64,000 nucleotides of DNA from Undibacterium hunanense (GCF_014284335.1 NZ_JACOGF010000008.1:186001-250000), one strand, 5' to 3'. Positions 54,000 through 63,472 are shown, numbered from the stretch's first letter. Notes: generated by a model from the sequence alone, not told the origin. Translations and numbers: made by a program.

Positions 54000-54100
54000 A
54001 TTGATCTCCTGATGATGGAAAAAAGTAGTGCTTGCCCCATTAACGCATGGACCAGCAAAAAAGGAGACCGGACAGGGTGTTACAGAAGTAAGCATTTGTA

Positions 54101-54509
54101 AAAACCTGTCTACGATCTTACTGCGCGAACGTGATCGGGGCTCATGTGCTGCTCAAAATACTCATTTACAAGAACTCATTTCATCAATAGGGATGAGTGC
54201 GAGCAAGGCGATTCGGGATGCAGTGCAAGGCGCGTCGCGTAGCCAAGGCTGGTGCCTTGGCAAGCGGCGCAACGCTGCAATGCGCCCGAATCGTCAGCTC
54301 CCGAAGGGTTTGCCTCATAACGCGTGCTGGACTGCGTTGGACTCGTTGTCAATAGACCCGCTATTGACTGCCTCGTCCGCCTTGCCAGCCCGCGTTATGA
54401 GGCAAACGCATCTCACCCCTATTGGTGAAATGAGTTCTAAAGTACATTCCGTTTTTTGCGCTGCTCTTCGGCCCCGCTGACGCTCGCTACAGATCGTAAA
54501 CAGGTTTTA
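54101..54509. mobile_element. MITE-like element copy A inside outer inverted repeats
   Basis: The core (54171-54438, 268 bases) has near-perfect terminal inverted repeats beginning AGAACTCATTTCAT and ending ATGAAATGAGTTCT-like. Its right half holds a 17-base perfect stem (54308-54324 with 54391-54407, GTTTGCCTCATAACGCG) and an inner hairpin GTCAATAG / CTATTGAC (54348-54368). It is flanked by arms that are reverse complements of each other (aacctgtctacgatctta at ~54103 and agatcgtaaacaggttt at ~54490). No transposase. Copy B at 56.9 kb is inverted. Confidence 0.8.
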
Positions 54510-54560
54510 AGCATCAATCACTAAGCGCATCCATCAATAAGGATCGGTTGCATGAATTTA

Positions 54561-55238
54561 TCAGCAGCCGGTAGATTTACGCTGTGCAACCAGCTTCAAC
54601 AATTCGCCTTTGGCAGCGCCGCCGGACAAATACAGGCGCAATTCGGTGACGTTGTACTGGCTGGACGCATCGAAGATGAAATCGAGTTTGCCATCATGAT
54701 CAAGATCTCCCACCCAGATGATCTTGGCATTGTTGTCTTCTTTGTTTTCTGTGTAATCAAACAGGTATTGGGCCACGCCGTTCAATTCCAGATAGATGCG
54801 GCCTTCGCGGTTTTGCAGGTGGTATTCATTGCCCTGCAAATGCATGAGCCTTTCTTGCCCCAAGGGTGGCAAGGTGGATAATTCAAATTCTTCGTCGATG
54901 GAACCATTGACGACCTTGGCTTCATCCGACAAGACGACCGCACCCGGTTTTAGCCCGGGGGCAGACAGGATCATGCGGGCATTGCTGATATTGGCCGATA
55001 CGCGTATGCCGGATTTGGTGATGGGGTCAGGGATTTTTTTGAAATGCGGCTTGACCGTTACCAGCCGCCAGCCATGATCGGCCTGTTGCAAACCCAGCCA
55101 GGGGCCCTTGCTATCGGTTTTTGCTTCCGAAGCATGATAGTCCTGCAGTTCCAGAATGTCGGCCGCGATCGCTGATCCGCAGCAGGCAGCACACAGGGTG
55201 CCGCAAAGCGTAAGGATGGATAATCTGGATAAAGACAT
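54561..55238 (-). CDS. exported protein with calcium-binding-type repeat, unknown
   Basis: A 225-residue exported protein; the start at ATG 55238 gives a proper signal peptide (about residues 1-26, ending AIA-AD) and GGGGAA upstream; an in-frame ATG further up is not preferred. The sequence VGDLDHDGKLDFIFD matches a D-x-D-x-D-G/FG-GAP-type calcium loop, seen near the C terminus. No family recognised. Regular spacing of strands suggests a beta-sandwich or propeller fragment. Confidence 0.65.
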   Translation of the reverse strand: MSLSRLSILTLCGTLCAACCGSAIAADILELQDYHASEAKTDSKGPWLGLQQADHGWRLVTVKPHFKKIPDPITKSGIRVSANISNARMILSAPGLKPGAVVLSDEAKVVNGSIDEEFELSTLPPLGQERLMHLQGNEYHLQNREGRIYLELNGVAQYLFDYTENKEDNNAKIIWVGDLDHDGKLDFIFDASSQYNVTELRLYLSGGAAKGELLKLVAQRKSTGC

Positions 55239-55486
55239 GGTGGGTTCCCCGGCGATTTGCTGTACTGATGCTTGATCAGGTCTTGCACTGATAGTCATCA
55301 ACGAATAGGCGACAACAAATAAATAATCACAAACAAAAGCAAGATCGAAAAATATCTTTCAGGCATCATTTTACTAGCTTGTAGCCCTGCATCAAGTCTT
55401 CTTTGTGCGAAACCGTGATTATTCGTCTTTTTTACGAGACCTTGTCCACAAAAGACATTGCTTGCACAAAATTGTTTCATGGCACA

Positions 55487-56494
55487 ATGTCATCTATGAC
55501 TAGCACCCCTCATTTACCGATGCCGATAGGCATGCGTGCCGATATGTTGCAGCAGATGGCCGCTCTCAGCAAAGCCGGTATAGCGCCTGCTCAGGCAATG
55601 CCCATGATCAGGCTGCCGGGCAGGTATCAGGCCAGAATGGATGGCACACGGCGCGCCATGCAGAATGGGCAGAATATTGCCCAGGCCGGATTGCGCCATG
55701 GCTTGTGGACGCCACTGGAAGCCGGTCTGCTGGGCGCAGCACTGGCCGCCGGTGACCCGACACCGATGTACCGCCGCATGGCTGACTATTACACAGAGAA
55801 GGCCCGGCAGCTATCCGGCATACGTTCACGTCTGATGATGCCGGCATTTACGTTTGTGATGTTTTTATTTGTGACACCCCTGCCCCAACTGGTGGCCGGG
55901 ACGCTGACGATGGGTGCCTATCTGTGGCAGGCACTGCGGGCGCTGGGCCTGGTGGCAGCGGTGGTCATGGCTGGGCAGTACGGCTTGCGACGCTTTCAGA
56001 TGCGGCCTTTGGATGCATCTGCATCCTGGTCAGACCATCTGATGCTGCGCCTGCCGGTACTTGGCGCCATGCACAGGCGGCGTAACCTGGCTGATTTCTG
56101 GCAAAGCATGGCCTTGTTGCTGGAAGCCGGCCTGCCTATGTTTGATGCCCTGCCGCTGGCGATGCAGGCGGCAGACAATGTATTGATACGGCAGGAACTG
56201 GCGCGCATACTGCCGCTGGTGCAACAGGGTATGACGCTGAGCGACGCCTTGCGTACTATGCCAGCAATCATTGACCATACGCTGATGGGCATGGTGCATA
56301 CCGGCGAAGCCAGCGGTAGCTTGCCCGAGATGCTGACACGCTATGCAAAAACAGAAAGTATCCAACTGGAACAGCAACAAAGGCTGGTGGCAGAATGGAT
56401 ACCGCGTGTTATCTACAGCATGATCGCAGCGATGATTGCTTATAGCATTTTCAAAAGCGGGGCTTTCATGCCGCATGCACCTTTGAATCCTTAG
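55487..56494 (+). CDS. type II secretion F-family (GspF/PilC-like) membrane protein
   Basis: A 335-residue inner-membrane protein, starting at ATG 55487 or the ATG three codons later. It has two T2SSF domains: ADMLQQMAALSKAGIAPAQAM (about 17-37) and the second at LADFWQSMALLLEAGLPMFD (about 205-224), each followed by the helical bundle. Membrane helices lie at ~120-140, ~155-175 and at the end (IPRVIYSMIAAMIAYSIF). GspF/PilC proteins anchor the assembly ATPase of type II secretion or type IV pili. No GspE/PilB ATPase or pilin gene is seen nearby, so this is a stand-alone copy. Confidence 0.8.
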   Translation: MSSMTSTPHLPMPIGMRADMLQQMAALSKAGIAPAQAMPMIRLPGRYQARMDGTRRAMQNGQNIAQAGLRHGLWTPLEAGLLGAALAAGDPTPMYRRMADYYTEKARQLSGIRSRLMMPAFTFVMFLFVTPLPQLVAGTLTMGAYLWQALRALGLVAAVVMAGQYGLRRFQMRPLDASASWSDHLMLRLPVLGAMHRRRNLADFWQSMALLLEAGLPMFDALPLAMQAADNVLIRQELARILPLVQQGMTLSDALRTMPAIIDHTLMGMVHTGEASGSLPEMLTRYAKTESIQLEQQQRLVAEWIPRVIYSMIAAMIAYSIFKSGAFMPHAPLNP

Positions 56495-57107
56495 AACCTG
56501 CTTACGATCTTAAGCGCGAGCGCAATTGGATTCCACGCGGGGCTCATGTGTTGCTAAAAATGTTCATGCACCAGATTTGAATCCACAAAAAAGGACTTAC
56601 GCAAAATTGTCCCAGCAAGGCTGTGTCGCTTTTAGGAAACCTCCCCTGCAAGGGAGGTTCGTTACGTTGGCAGGCAAGATGTTACCTGAAACCCCAACTC
56701 CACCGCAGAGACGTAGACAGTACTTTAGAACTCATTTCATAAATAGGGGTGAGATGCGTTTGCCTCATAACGTGGGCTGGCAATGGTAAAACTCTGGACG
56801 AGGCAGTCAATAGCGGGTCTATTGACAACGAGTCGAATTGTTCACACCTTGCAGTCCAGCACGCGTTATGAGGCAAACCCTTCGGGAGCTGGCCGCATTG
56901 ACACTTCGCGGGCGCATTGCAGCGCGAGGTGGTGACATTGCACTTGCTAAGGCACCAGCCTTAGCTGCAAGTGTCACCCTTGACGCCTTGCACTGCATCC
57001 CGAATCGCCTTGCTCGCACTCATCCCTATTTATGAAATGAGTTCTAGTACCGAACTTGCTACATGCGGGAGCTGCAACGCAGCTGGAGCTGTTTTGTGTA
57101 AGTCCTT
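56493..57107. mobile_element. nested inverted-repeat composite enclosing MITE copy B
   Basis: Three layers are visible. agaacctgcttacgatctta at 56493-56512 matches the outer arms of the 54.1 kb composite. Further in, aaggacttacgcaaaattgt (56591-56610) and its near reverse complement gttttgtgtaagtcctt (57091-57107) bracket ~500 bases; such ends resemble insertion-sequence ends. Inside sits copy B of the MITE-like core (56727-57045). No transposase frame is present. The outermost right end overlaps the stop region of the MBL-fold gene. Confidence 0.65.
56727..57045. mobile_element. MITE-like element copy B (inverted relative to copy A)
   Basis: A 319-base element with terminal inverted repeats AGAACTCATTTCATAAATAG at the left and its complement at the right, each extended outward by gtact-type bases (56720 and 57050). 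Read in reverse it matches copy A along its whole length, with ~50 extra bases. The subterminal 17-base stem and GTCAATAG hairpin of copy A are kept here. Inverted orientation relative to copy A. Confidence 0.85.
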
Positions 57108-58075
57108 CATTTACCACCAACGATAATGCGTTGCATATCATTCGCAAACAAGATAGTGCCTGCATAATTCTTGCGTATGGCAGCAGTGCTTTCCATCTCG
57201 TGACCCAGCGTACGCTTCATGCGGTGTGACAGGACCAGCTTGCCTGGCCTGGCTGCACCGGCGATGCGGCCGATTTCTGTTGGCATCATGTGCAGCAGGC
57301 GGGCGACCTCATCAGGATCATTTTCGCGGGCGGCATTGTGGGCAACCAGTACGTCAGTGCCCTGCGCCAGTTGATCCAGCGCCTGGTCGCTATTGCTGGT
57401 GTCGCCGCTGAAGGTGACACTGCAATCCTTGCTGTCTACCCGCCAAGCCAGTGACGGCACGGGGCCATGCAAGACCGCGACCGCGCTGACCCGCACATCG
57501 TCGCTGCTATTGCCATCACCGATGTGATAGCGCTTGATTTCCTTGTCCTTGGGGGCGACTTCTTCCAGTTCCATCTTGAACTGGCTGCTGACATCCGGGT
57601 CGGCATAGTCTGCCAGATAGGCATATGCACCGCTGTCGCGGTTGAACAGTGCATGGACAAACTCTTTGACGCCGGGAAAAACGCCGCGTTTGGCGGGACC
57701 AAAGACGCGCAACTCCTTGTTATAGCCTGTAAATGGCAAACCCTTGACCAGGGCAGGAAAGTCCGCCGTATGATCCACATGAAAATGCGAAAACAAGACC
57801 GCATCCAGATCTGCTGGATTGGCTCCGGATTTTTCATAATTCAGTGCTGCACCACTCCCAAAATCGATCAGTATCCTGGCCTTTTGATCGACCCAGACCA
57901 GGTAAGAAGTGGAAGCACGCTGGTCACTCAGTTCTGGCCCGCCCGAGCCCAATACCTGTACCACGAGTTTGCCTGGCTGGCAGACGGCTGCGACGGCAGA
58001 GCAACTGATAGCCAGCGCACCACAGGCAATGGCCAGGGCAATACCCACTTTTTGCAATCCATTTTTTAGACGCAT
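57107..58075 (-). CDS. metallo-beta-lactamase-fold hydrolase, exported
   Basis: A 322-residue exported MBL-fold protein. Signal peptide about residues 1-29. The metal-binding motif is HFHVDHTAD (HxHxDH) at about residue 97; later Asp (FSGDTSNSD) and His (HNAARENDPDE, SHRMKRTLGHEM) complete the set. The overall layout resembles ribonuclease Z/arylsulfatase-like MBL hydrolases. Substrate unknown. Its 3' end overlaps the outer arm of a repeat element. Confidence 0.85.
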   Translation of the reverse strand: MRLKNGLQKVGIALAIACGALAISCSAVAAVCQPGKLVVQVLGSGGPELSDQRASTSYLVWVDQKARILIDFGSGAALNYEKSGANPADLDAVLFSHFHVDHTADFPALVKGLPFTGYNKELRVFGPAKRGVFPGVKEFVHALFNRDSGAYAYLADYADPDVSSQFKMELEEVAPKDKEIKRYHIGDGNSSDDVRVSAVAVLHGPVPSLAWRVDSKDCSVTFSGDTSNSDQALDQLAQGTDVLVAHNAARENDPDEVARLLHMMPTEIGRIAGAARPGKLVLSHRMKRTLGHEMESTAAIRKNYAGTILFANDMQRIIVGGK

Positions 58076-58151
58076 TTTCTTATCCCTTGTCGCAGCAAAT
58101 GCTTGCCATCAGATTGCCATGGAGTCGCTCTTTGCCCGGTTTTATCAGGTC

Positions 58152-58916
58152 TTAATTTTGCTTGAGATAGTGCTGTATATCCGCCACCCTGATCTTGCGC
58201 CCCAACTTGTGTTTCTGCGCTTTCATTTCACGTACGATGACATTCAATTCGCTGACTTTGGGGCGCAAAGGCTTCAGTGAAATCGCCAATACAGGAACGA
58301 TCTGTTTTCGCACATAGCGGCTACCGGACGTCAGTATCTGCCAAAACACCAGCAGCAGGCTGATCACCATGGTTGCCAGCAGCGCCTTGTCGGCATATTG
58401 CGGAATGTACCTCTCTGCCAGATTGGGCACGGTCTTGAAGAGCACAATGCTGGCACCAACCGCAAGGCAGAATTCGAGATCAAGCGTGACCTTGGCAAGT
58501 CGCCGCTCCACCATGGGGGACAAAAGATAGAATGGGGTCTTGATCAGCGAAAACCGGACTTCATCCTTTAAGGATTCAGGCGATTTACGCACGATTTCCT
58601 CCAGCGCCAGTCGGTCCTTCAATACCTCGAACATGTGCGGATTCGAGGTTTTGACCAGTGCCGGCATGGGCTCATTCTTTTTGGGAACGCTTGCGTAATC
58701 CGACAGGTCAGCGTTAAGAATGGTCTTGCATTTCTGGCAGGTACGCTCATAACCGATCAAATCACCCTGGCTGACGGTGATGTAATACAGATGGCCAGCC
58801 AGACCTACACGCCTGACTTCAAACGCCCTGGGCTTGCGGCAGATGGGACAAAAATCGGCAACATAGCCAAGCTTGCTAAAAACATGTTTTTTCCCCCAGA
58901 CGATAATCATCGACAC
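58152..58916 (-). CDS. zinc-ribbon membrane protein, unknown
   Basis: A 254-residue protein. Near the N terminus it has paired CxxC motifs (CPIC about residue 18 and CQKC about residue 60), a split zinc ribbon. Further on lie two hydrophobic helices (LEFCLAVGASIVLFKTVPNL, about 145-164, and LATMVISLLLVFWQIL). Basic C terminus. No family name. Cytosolic zinc ribbon plus membrane anchor suggests a sensing or scaffolding role, but no partner is nearby. Confidence 0.6.
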   Translation of the reverse strand: MSMIIVWGKKHVFSKLGYVADFCPICRKPRAFEVRRVGLAGHLYYITVSQGDLIGYERTCQKCKTILNADLSDYASVPKKNEPMPALVKTSNPHMFEVLKDRLALEEIVRKSPESLKDEVRFSLIKTPFYLLSPMVERRLAKVTLDLEFCLAVGASIVLFKTVPNLAERYIPQYADKALLATMVISLLLVFWQILTSGSRYVRKQIVPVLAISLKPLRPKVSELNVIVREMKAQKHKLGRKIRVADIQHYLKQN

Positions 58917-58945
58917 TCCGCTTTTTACGATTTATTGAGAGGGTA

Positions 58946-59458
58946 TCATTCGATTTCATGCTGCACAATATGTTGTACAGGGAGTTGCTTATTGAGTTGC
59001 TTATTGAGTTGCGTATTGAGTTGCAGCCCGGTCAAGGCCTGGGCCAGAAAAGATGGACGTATATCCAGTTGATGTAAATCTGCCAGCCTGAACCAGTCAA
59101 AATGCAATTTCAACTTGCCTTCCGTGCCGGTGTACGGGCCAGCCGTGGTCAGCAAACGCGATTCTGGCTTCAGATGCGTGAGAAAGTACAAACCCAGTTC
59201 ATGATGTTTCTGTCCCCGGTAGGTGAAAAAATTTTCCACGGTCCACAGCAGTTTTTCACAGGTCACCACTTCTGCCAGTTCCTCCTGCATCTCTCGCACG
59301 ACGGTAGCGGCAGCAAGTTCACCGGCATCTACGCGGCCGCCCGGCACGAACCAGAAATCATCACCTTCTATCTGATGCAACAAAACACGGTCGCCATTGA
59401 GTATCAGGGCGGCAGCACGCAGGTTATAGCGGTAATTGTCAATGTCAAAAGAAATCAT
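58946..59458 (-). CDS. Nudix hydrolase with variable C-terminal repeat
   Basis: A 170-residue Nudix protein from ATG 59458. The Nudix box is present with one deviation: G-RVDAG-E-LAAATVV-REMQEEL-A-E (the final G of ExGU is A). The C terminus carries QLNTQLNKQLNKQL, encoded by three and a bit copies of the 12-base repeat ttattgagttgc (58982-59026). Substrate unknown. It ends 30 bases before the zinc-ribbon gene and starts 25 bases after the kynR stop, so it may be read through from kynR. Confidence 0.8.
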   Translation of the reverse strand: MISFDIDNYRYNLRAAALILNGDRVLLHQIEGDDFWFVPGGRVDAGELAAATVVREMQEELAEVVTCEKLLWTVENFFTYRGQKHHELGLYFLTHLKPESRLLTTAGPYTGTEGKLKLHFDWFRLADLHQLDIRPSFLAQALTGLQLNTQLNKQLNKQLPVQHIVQHEIE

Positions 59459-59483
59459 AAACTTGTTTGTGCGCTGACCAAGA

Positions 59484-59963
59484 TTACTCTGTAGCGACCA
59501 GCAAGCTGGTGGCGATCTGCTGCGTATCCTTGAGCGTCTGCAAGACGATGTTGGAACGAATGTCGAGTACGCCTGTGGTTTTGTACAGACGTTCCAGCAC
59601 AAAGGCAGAATAATGTTTGAGATTGCGTGCCCGCACACGCAAGAGGTAATTGGCGTCGCCGGTGATGATGTAAGAACCGACGACTTCCGGCCACTGTTGC
59701 AGGGCCTGCGAAAAATTCTCATGCCATTGTTCGACATCGCGCCGCATGGTGACCTGGACAAAGGCATCCACTTCCAGCCCAACGGCAGCGGCATCTATCA
59801 CGGCACAATAGTGATGGATGATACCGCCCTCTTCCAGCATACGCACGCGGCGCAGGCAAGACGAAGGCGACAGGAAAACCTTGTCAGCCAGATCCTGATT
59901 GCTGATGCGGCCATCAGCCTGCAATTGCTGGAGGATTTTCAAGTCGGTTGCATCGAGTTGCAT
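59484..59963 (-). CDS. kynR: Lrp/AsnC-family regulator of kynurenine genes
   Basis: A 159-residue Lrp/AsnC protein. Winged helix-turn-helix ISNQDLADKVFLSPSSCLRR (about 20-39), then the RAM ligand-binding domain (VVGSYIITGDANYLLRV). It is divergent from kynB, as in Pseudomonas, where KynR senses L-kynurenine and activates kynA, kynB and kynU. AGGAGA lies a few bases before the ATG. The name rests on this context. Here a 310-base repeat element lies in the shared intergenic region. Confidence 0.85.
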   Translation of the reverse strand: MQLDATDLKILQQLQADGRISNQDLADKVFLSPSSCLRRVRMLEEGGIIHHYCAVIDAAAVGLEVDAFVQVTMRRDVEQWHENFSQALQQWPEVVGSYIITGDANYLLRVRARNLKHYSAFVLERLYKTTGVLDIRSNIVLQTLKDTQQIATSLLVATE

Positions 59964-59996
59964 CAGTGTCTCCTGTTATTTCAGGGTTTAAGTGCT

Positions 59997-60307
59997 AGAC
60001 CTCTCAACACAGAGACACAGAGGTGGCACAGAGGGGCACAGAGAAAAACAAAGAGGGAGGGTGACTCCTTGCAAGCTGCCTTCGTCACGAAGGCATGCGG
60101 CATGCAATATGAATTCCCTACGATGCCACAGAGAAAAACAAGAGAACTCTTCAATGCGTGAAAACTAGTCCTCATCTCTCTACTTAGTTTTTCTCTTTGC
60201 CTTTCTCTGTGGTGTAGCAGGGAATTCATGCGGCATGCCGCATGCCTGCGAAACGAAGGCTGCTTGCAAGCAGCCCTTCCTTCCTCAGCGCCTCTGTGGT
60301 GAGAGGT
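59997..60307. repeat. 'cacagag' inverted-repeat element between kynR and kynB
   Basis: A ~311-base imperfect inverted repeat. It begins gacctctcaacacagagaca and ends ctctgtggtgagaggt. Inner arms also pair (ttgcaagctgccttcgtcac ... gcatgcggcatgc, left, with their complement at 60216-60285). Its ends are the same as the shorter element at 62441-62595. No open frame. Confidence 0.8.
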
Positions 60308-60309
60308 TT

Positions 60310-60533
60310 TTTTCTATTATTATGATTACTGGATATCAATCTACCCAATAATTGCAAAAACACAAACAACATGGTGCTTTTGCGCAATGCACAAAGCCAT
60401 TTCTGCATTATCCACCACTATTTCACTTATTTGGCGCAGTTTATTCTGAAAATATAGTTTTTAAACTGGCAATTTGCAAGAACTATTCAGGCAAAACGGC
60501 ATAAAATCTCTGCATGTTTTTACAGGAGTCAGC
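60310..60533 (+). promoter_or_regulatory. kynB promoter region
   Basis: The ~220 AT-rich bases between the repeat and kynB must hold its promoter. AGTTTTTAAACT (60456-60467) is a short palindrome that could be a KynR site, and ataaaat at 60501-60507 a -10. AGGAG precedes the ATG at a normal distance. None of these is proven. Confidence 0.4.
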
Positions 60534-61181
60534 ATGTCTCTACCCGCCCCACAGATCTGGGATATCACCCCGCCCATACAACCTGGCATACCAGTCTGGC
60601 CGGGTGACAGTGCCTATAGCGCCGAAACCACCTGGCAGATTGCCGATGGTTGCCCGGTCAAGGTCAGCAAGATCACCATGTCCACCCATACCGGCGCGCA
60701 TTGCGATGCCCCATCACATTACGATGCTGCTGGCAAATCCATCGATGAAGTGGCGATCAGCACCTATATCGGCCCTTGTCGCGTCATCCATTGCATCGGT
60801 GTGGCTCAGGTTTTGCCGGAACACGTGCAGCCATTTTTAGCGCAGTTGACGCCCTTACCTCAGCGGGTATTGTTCCGCACTTACACGCAGGCACCGCAGA
60901 TGGCATGGGATAGCGATTTCCCCAGCGTTGCAGCGGCCACCATCGATTTGCTTGCCCAGCATGACGTGCGCCTGATAGGCATAGACAGCCCCTCGCTGGA
61001 CCCGCAAGAATCCAAAACCCTGGATGCCCATCTGCGTGTGAAAGCACATGAAATGGCGATACTGGAAGGCATAGTCCTCGATGACATCGCCGCCGGGGAT
61101 TATGAATTGATTTGTCTACCATTAAAACTCGCCGGGCTGGATGCCAGCCCGGTACGCGCCATACTGAGGAGTCTGCCGTAA
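60534..61181 (+). CDS. kynB: kynurenine formamidase
   Basis: A 215-residue metal-dependent cyclase/formamidase. Start ATG 60534 has AGGAG upstream. The metal site is H52-T-G-A-H56-C-D58-A-P-S-H62 (HxGxHxDxPxH). It hydrolyses N-formylkynurenine to kynurenine and formate, the second step of tryptophan breakdown. The stop codon overlaps the kynU start (TAATG), so the two are coupled. Family and context make the name firm. Confidence 0.95.
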   Translation: MSLPAPQIWDITPPIQPGIPVWPGDSAYSAETTWQIADGCPVKVSKITMSTHTGAHCDAPSHYDAAGKSIDEVAISTYIGPCRVIHCIGVAQVLPEHVQPFLAQLTPLPQRVLFRTYTQAPQMAWDSDFPSVAAATIDLLAQHDVRLIGIDSPSLDPQESKTLDAHLRVKAHEMAILEGIVLDDIAAGDYELICLPLKLAGLDASPVRAILRSLP

Positions 61182-62434
61182 TGACACAAACCACCACAAC
61201 CCGTAGCGATTGCGAAAAACTGGATCAGCAAGACCCGCTGGCCGCCCTGCGTGAAGAATTTGATTTGCCCGCCGGGGTGATTTACCTGGACGGTAATTCG
61301 TTGGGTGCCCGCCCCAAAGCCGCGCTGCAAAGAGCGCAGGATGTCATCACCAAAGAATGGGGAACTGACCTCATCAAGAGCTGGAACACGGCTGGCTGGT
61401 TTGACTTGCCATCCACGCTGGGCAACCAGCTTGCACCCTTGATCGGTGCCGAAGCAAATGAAGTCGTGGTGACGGATACCACATCGGTCAACCTGTTCAA
61501 GGCCATTGCTGCCGCCTTGCAGATACAGGCGCCACAGACCCGGCGCAAGACCATCATCACCGAGCGCAGTAACTTCCCTACCGATATCTATATGGCGGAA
61601 GGTATTACCCGCTGGCTGGATCGCGGCTACCATATTCACCTGATCGATTCGCCAGATGAACTGCCGAACGTCATCAATGACAGCACGGCACTGGTGATGC
61701 TCACGCATGTGAATTACCGTACCGGCTATCTGCATGACATGGCTGCCGTCACCGCCCTCGCCCACCAGCATGGCGCATTGATGTTGTGGGATCTGGCACA
61801 TTCTGCCGGTGCCGTGCCTGTGCACCTGAATGTGGCAAATGCCGATTTTGCCGTCGGCTGTACCTACAAATACCTGAATGGCGGCCCCGGTTCACCCGCG
61901 TTTATCTGGGTACCGGCTCACCATCAGGAAGCATTTCACCATCCATTATCCGGCTGGTGGGGCCATGCCAGCCCCTTTGCCATGAACCCCGGATTTACTC
62001 CCACCCCAGGTATACGCCGCGCCCTGTGCGGCACTCAGCCGATTACTTCGCTGGCAATGGTGGGCTGCGGCCTGGATACCTTCGGCAAGACCGACATGCA
62101 AGCCATACGAAAAAAATCACTGGCACTGACTGACCTGTTCATCAGCCTGGTAGAAACCCGCTGCGCCACGCATCCGCTGGAACTGGTGACACCCCGCCCA
62201 CACCAGCAACGCGGCAGCCAGGCCAGCTTCAAGCATCCGCATGCCTATGCTGTGATACAGGCGCTGATACAACGCGGCATCATCGGCGATTACCGTGAGC
62301 CCGCCATCATGCGCTTTGGTTTTACGCCACTGTACACCCGCTACGTCGATGTCTGGGACGCAGCCGAAGGCCTGCGCGATATTCTCGATAGCAAGGATTA
62401 CGATACAACGGCGCAGCGGAATGCTGTGACTTGA
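61181..62434 (+). CDS. kynU: kynureninase
   Basis: A 417-residue PLP enzyme that cleaves kynurenine to anthranilate and alanine. The PLP lysine is K230 in [11 protein letters not shown], and WDLAHSAGA (D204 region) is the cofactor-binding Asp motif; LDGNSLGA near residue 37 is typical of the N terminus. Its ATG overlaps the kynB stop by one base. Length is normal for bacterial kynureninase. The gene is separated from kynA by a repeat element. Confidence 0.95.
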   Translation: MTQTTTTRSDCEKLDQQDPLAALREEFDLPAGVIYLDGNSLGARPKAALQRAQDVITKEWGTDLIKSWNTAGWFDLPSTLGNQLAPLIGAEANEVVVTDTTSVNLFKAIAAALQIQAPQTRRKTIITERSNFPTDIYMAEGITRWLDRGYHIHLIDSPDELPNVINDSTALVMLTHVNYRTGYLHDMAAVTALAHQHGALMLWDLAHSAGAVPVHLNVANADFAVGCTYKYLNGGPGSPAFIWVPAHHQEAFHHPLSGWWGHASPFAMNPGFTPTPGIRRALCGTQPITSLAMVGCGLDTFGKTDMQAIRKKSLALTDLFISLVETRCATHPLELVTPRPHQQRGSQASFKHPHAYAVIQALIQRGIIGDYREPAIMRFGFTPLYTRYVDVWDAAEGLRDILDSKDYDTTAQRNAVT

Positions 62435-62440
62435 TTTATT

Positions 62441-62595
62441 AAGACCTCTCGATTAAGACCTCTCAACACAGAGGCACAGAGACACAGAGAAAGGCAAAGA
62501 GAAAACCCTAAAAAGAAAACAGAAGATGATTTTGTTTTTCTCTTGCTTTTCTCTGTGTCTCCGTGTCTCTGTGGTTAATGGTCCTAAAAGGTCTT
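62441..62595. repeat. 'cacagag' inverted-repeat element between kynU and kynA
   Basis: aagacctctc...cacagaggcacagagacaca at the left and tgtctccgtgtctctgtgg...aaggtctt at the right pair over most of ~150 bases. Same family as 59997-60307. It fills the kynU-kynA gap and would fold in the transcript, so it could act as an attenuator or processing site. Confidence 0.8.
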
Positions 62596-62620
62596 CAGTT
62601 TTAAATTTTAAGGAAACATC

Positions 62621-63472
62621 ATGAGTAATAACGAACAGTCTGGTAAATGTCCTATGTCCTGGCATGGGGCGCAACTGGATTTCAGCGAATCCATGAGCTA
62701 TGGTGATTATCTGGGTCTGGACCAGATTTTGACAGCCCAGCACCCGCGTTCGCCCAACCACAATGAAATGCTGTTCATCATCCAGCATCAGACCAGTGAA
62801 CTGTGGATCAAACTGATGCTGCATGAACTGCATGCCGTACGCCAGCACATCCGCAATAACGATTTGCCACCGGCATTCAAGATGCTGTCACGCGTCGCCC
62901 GCATCATGGATCAATTGGTGCATGCATGGGATGTCCTGTCCACCATGACACCGAGCGAATACACGGCCATCCGCCCTTACCTGGGGGCATCATCCGGTTT
63001 TCAGTCACATCAATACCGTGAACTGGAATACTTGCTCGGCAATAAACAAGCCACCCTGATGGCGGTACATGAAAGCAAACCCGACATCCACGCCACACTG
63101 GACGCCGCATTGCGCACACCATCCATCTATGATGAAGCCATCATGCTGATGGCACGCCAGGGCTTTACGATAGACGCAGAACGCCTGCAAGGCGACTGGT
63201 CACAAGGCGTGGTCGCCAATGAATCGGTCAAGGCTGCCTGGCTGAAGGTGTATCAAACACCAGAACAATATTGGTCATTGTATGAATTGGCAGAAAAGCT
63301 GGTGGACATGGAAACCGCCTTCCGCATCTGGCGCTTCCGCCACGTCACCACAGTAGAACGCATCATCGGCTTCAAAACCGGCACCGGCGGCACCGCCGGC
63401 GTCAGCTACCTGCGCAAGATGCTGGATGTAGTCCTGTTCCCGGAATTGTTTGCTTTGAGGACGGCGTTGTAA
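62621..63472 (+). CDS. kynA: tryptophan 2,3-dioxygenase
   Basis: A 283-residue heme enzyme that opens the indole ring of tryptophan to N-formylkynurenine, the first step of the pathway. Conserved segments: [20 protein letters not shown] (about 47-66), [15 protein letters not shown] and, near the end, [18 protein letters not shown] with the heme-ligand His241. Length and motifs match Xanthomonas/Cupriavidus enzymes. It is last in the kyn cluster; AAGGAA lies seven bases before the ATG. It could have its own promoter inside or after the preceding repeat. Confidence 0.95.
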   Translation: MSNNEQSGKCPMSWHGAQLDFSESMSYGDYLGLDQILTAQHPRSPNHNEMLFIIQHQTSELWIKLMLHELHAVRQHIRNNDLPPAFKMLSRVARIMDQLVHAWDVLSTMTPSEYTAIRPYLGASSGFQSHQYRELEYLLGNKQATLMAVHESKPDIHATLDAALRTPSIYDEAIMLMARQGFTIDAERLQGDWSQGVVANESVKAAWLKVYQTPEQYWSLYELAEKLVDMETAFRIWRFRHVTTVERIIGFKTGTGGTAGVSYLRKMLDVVLFPELFALRTAL

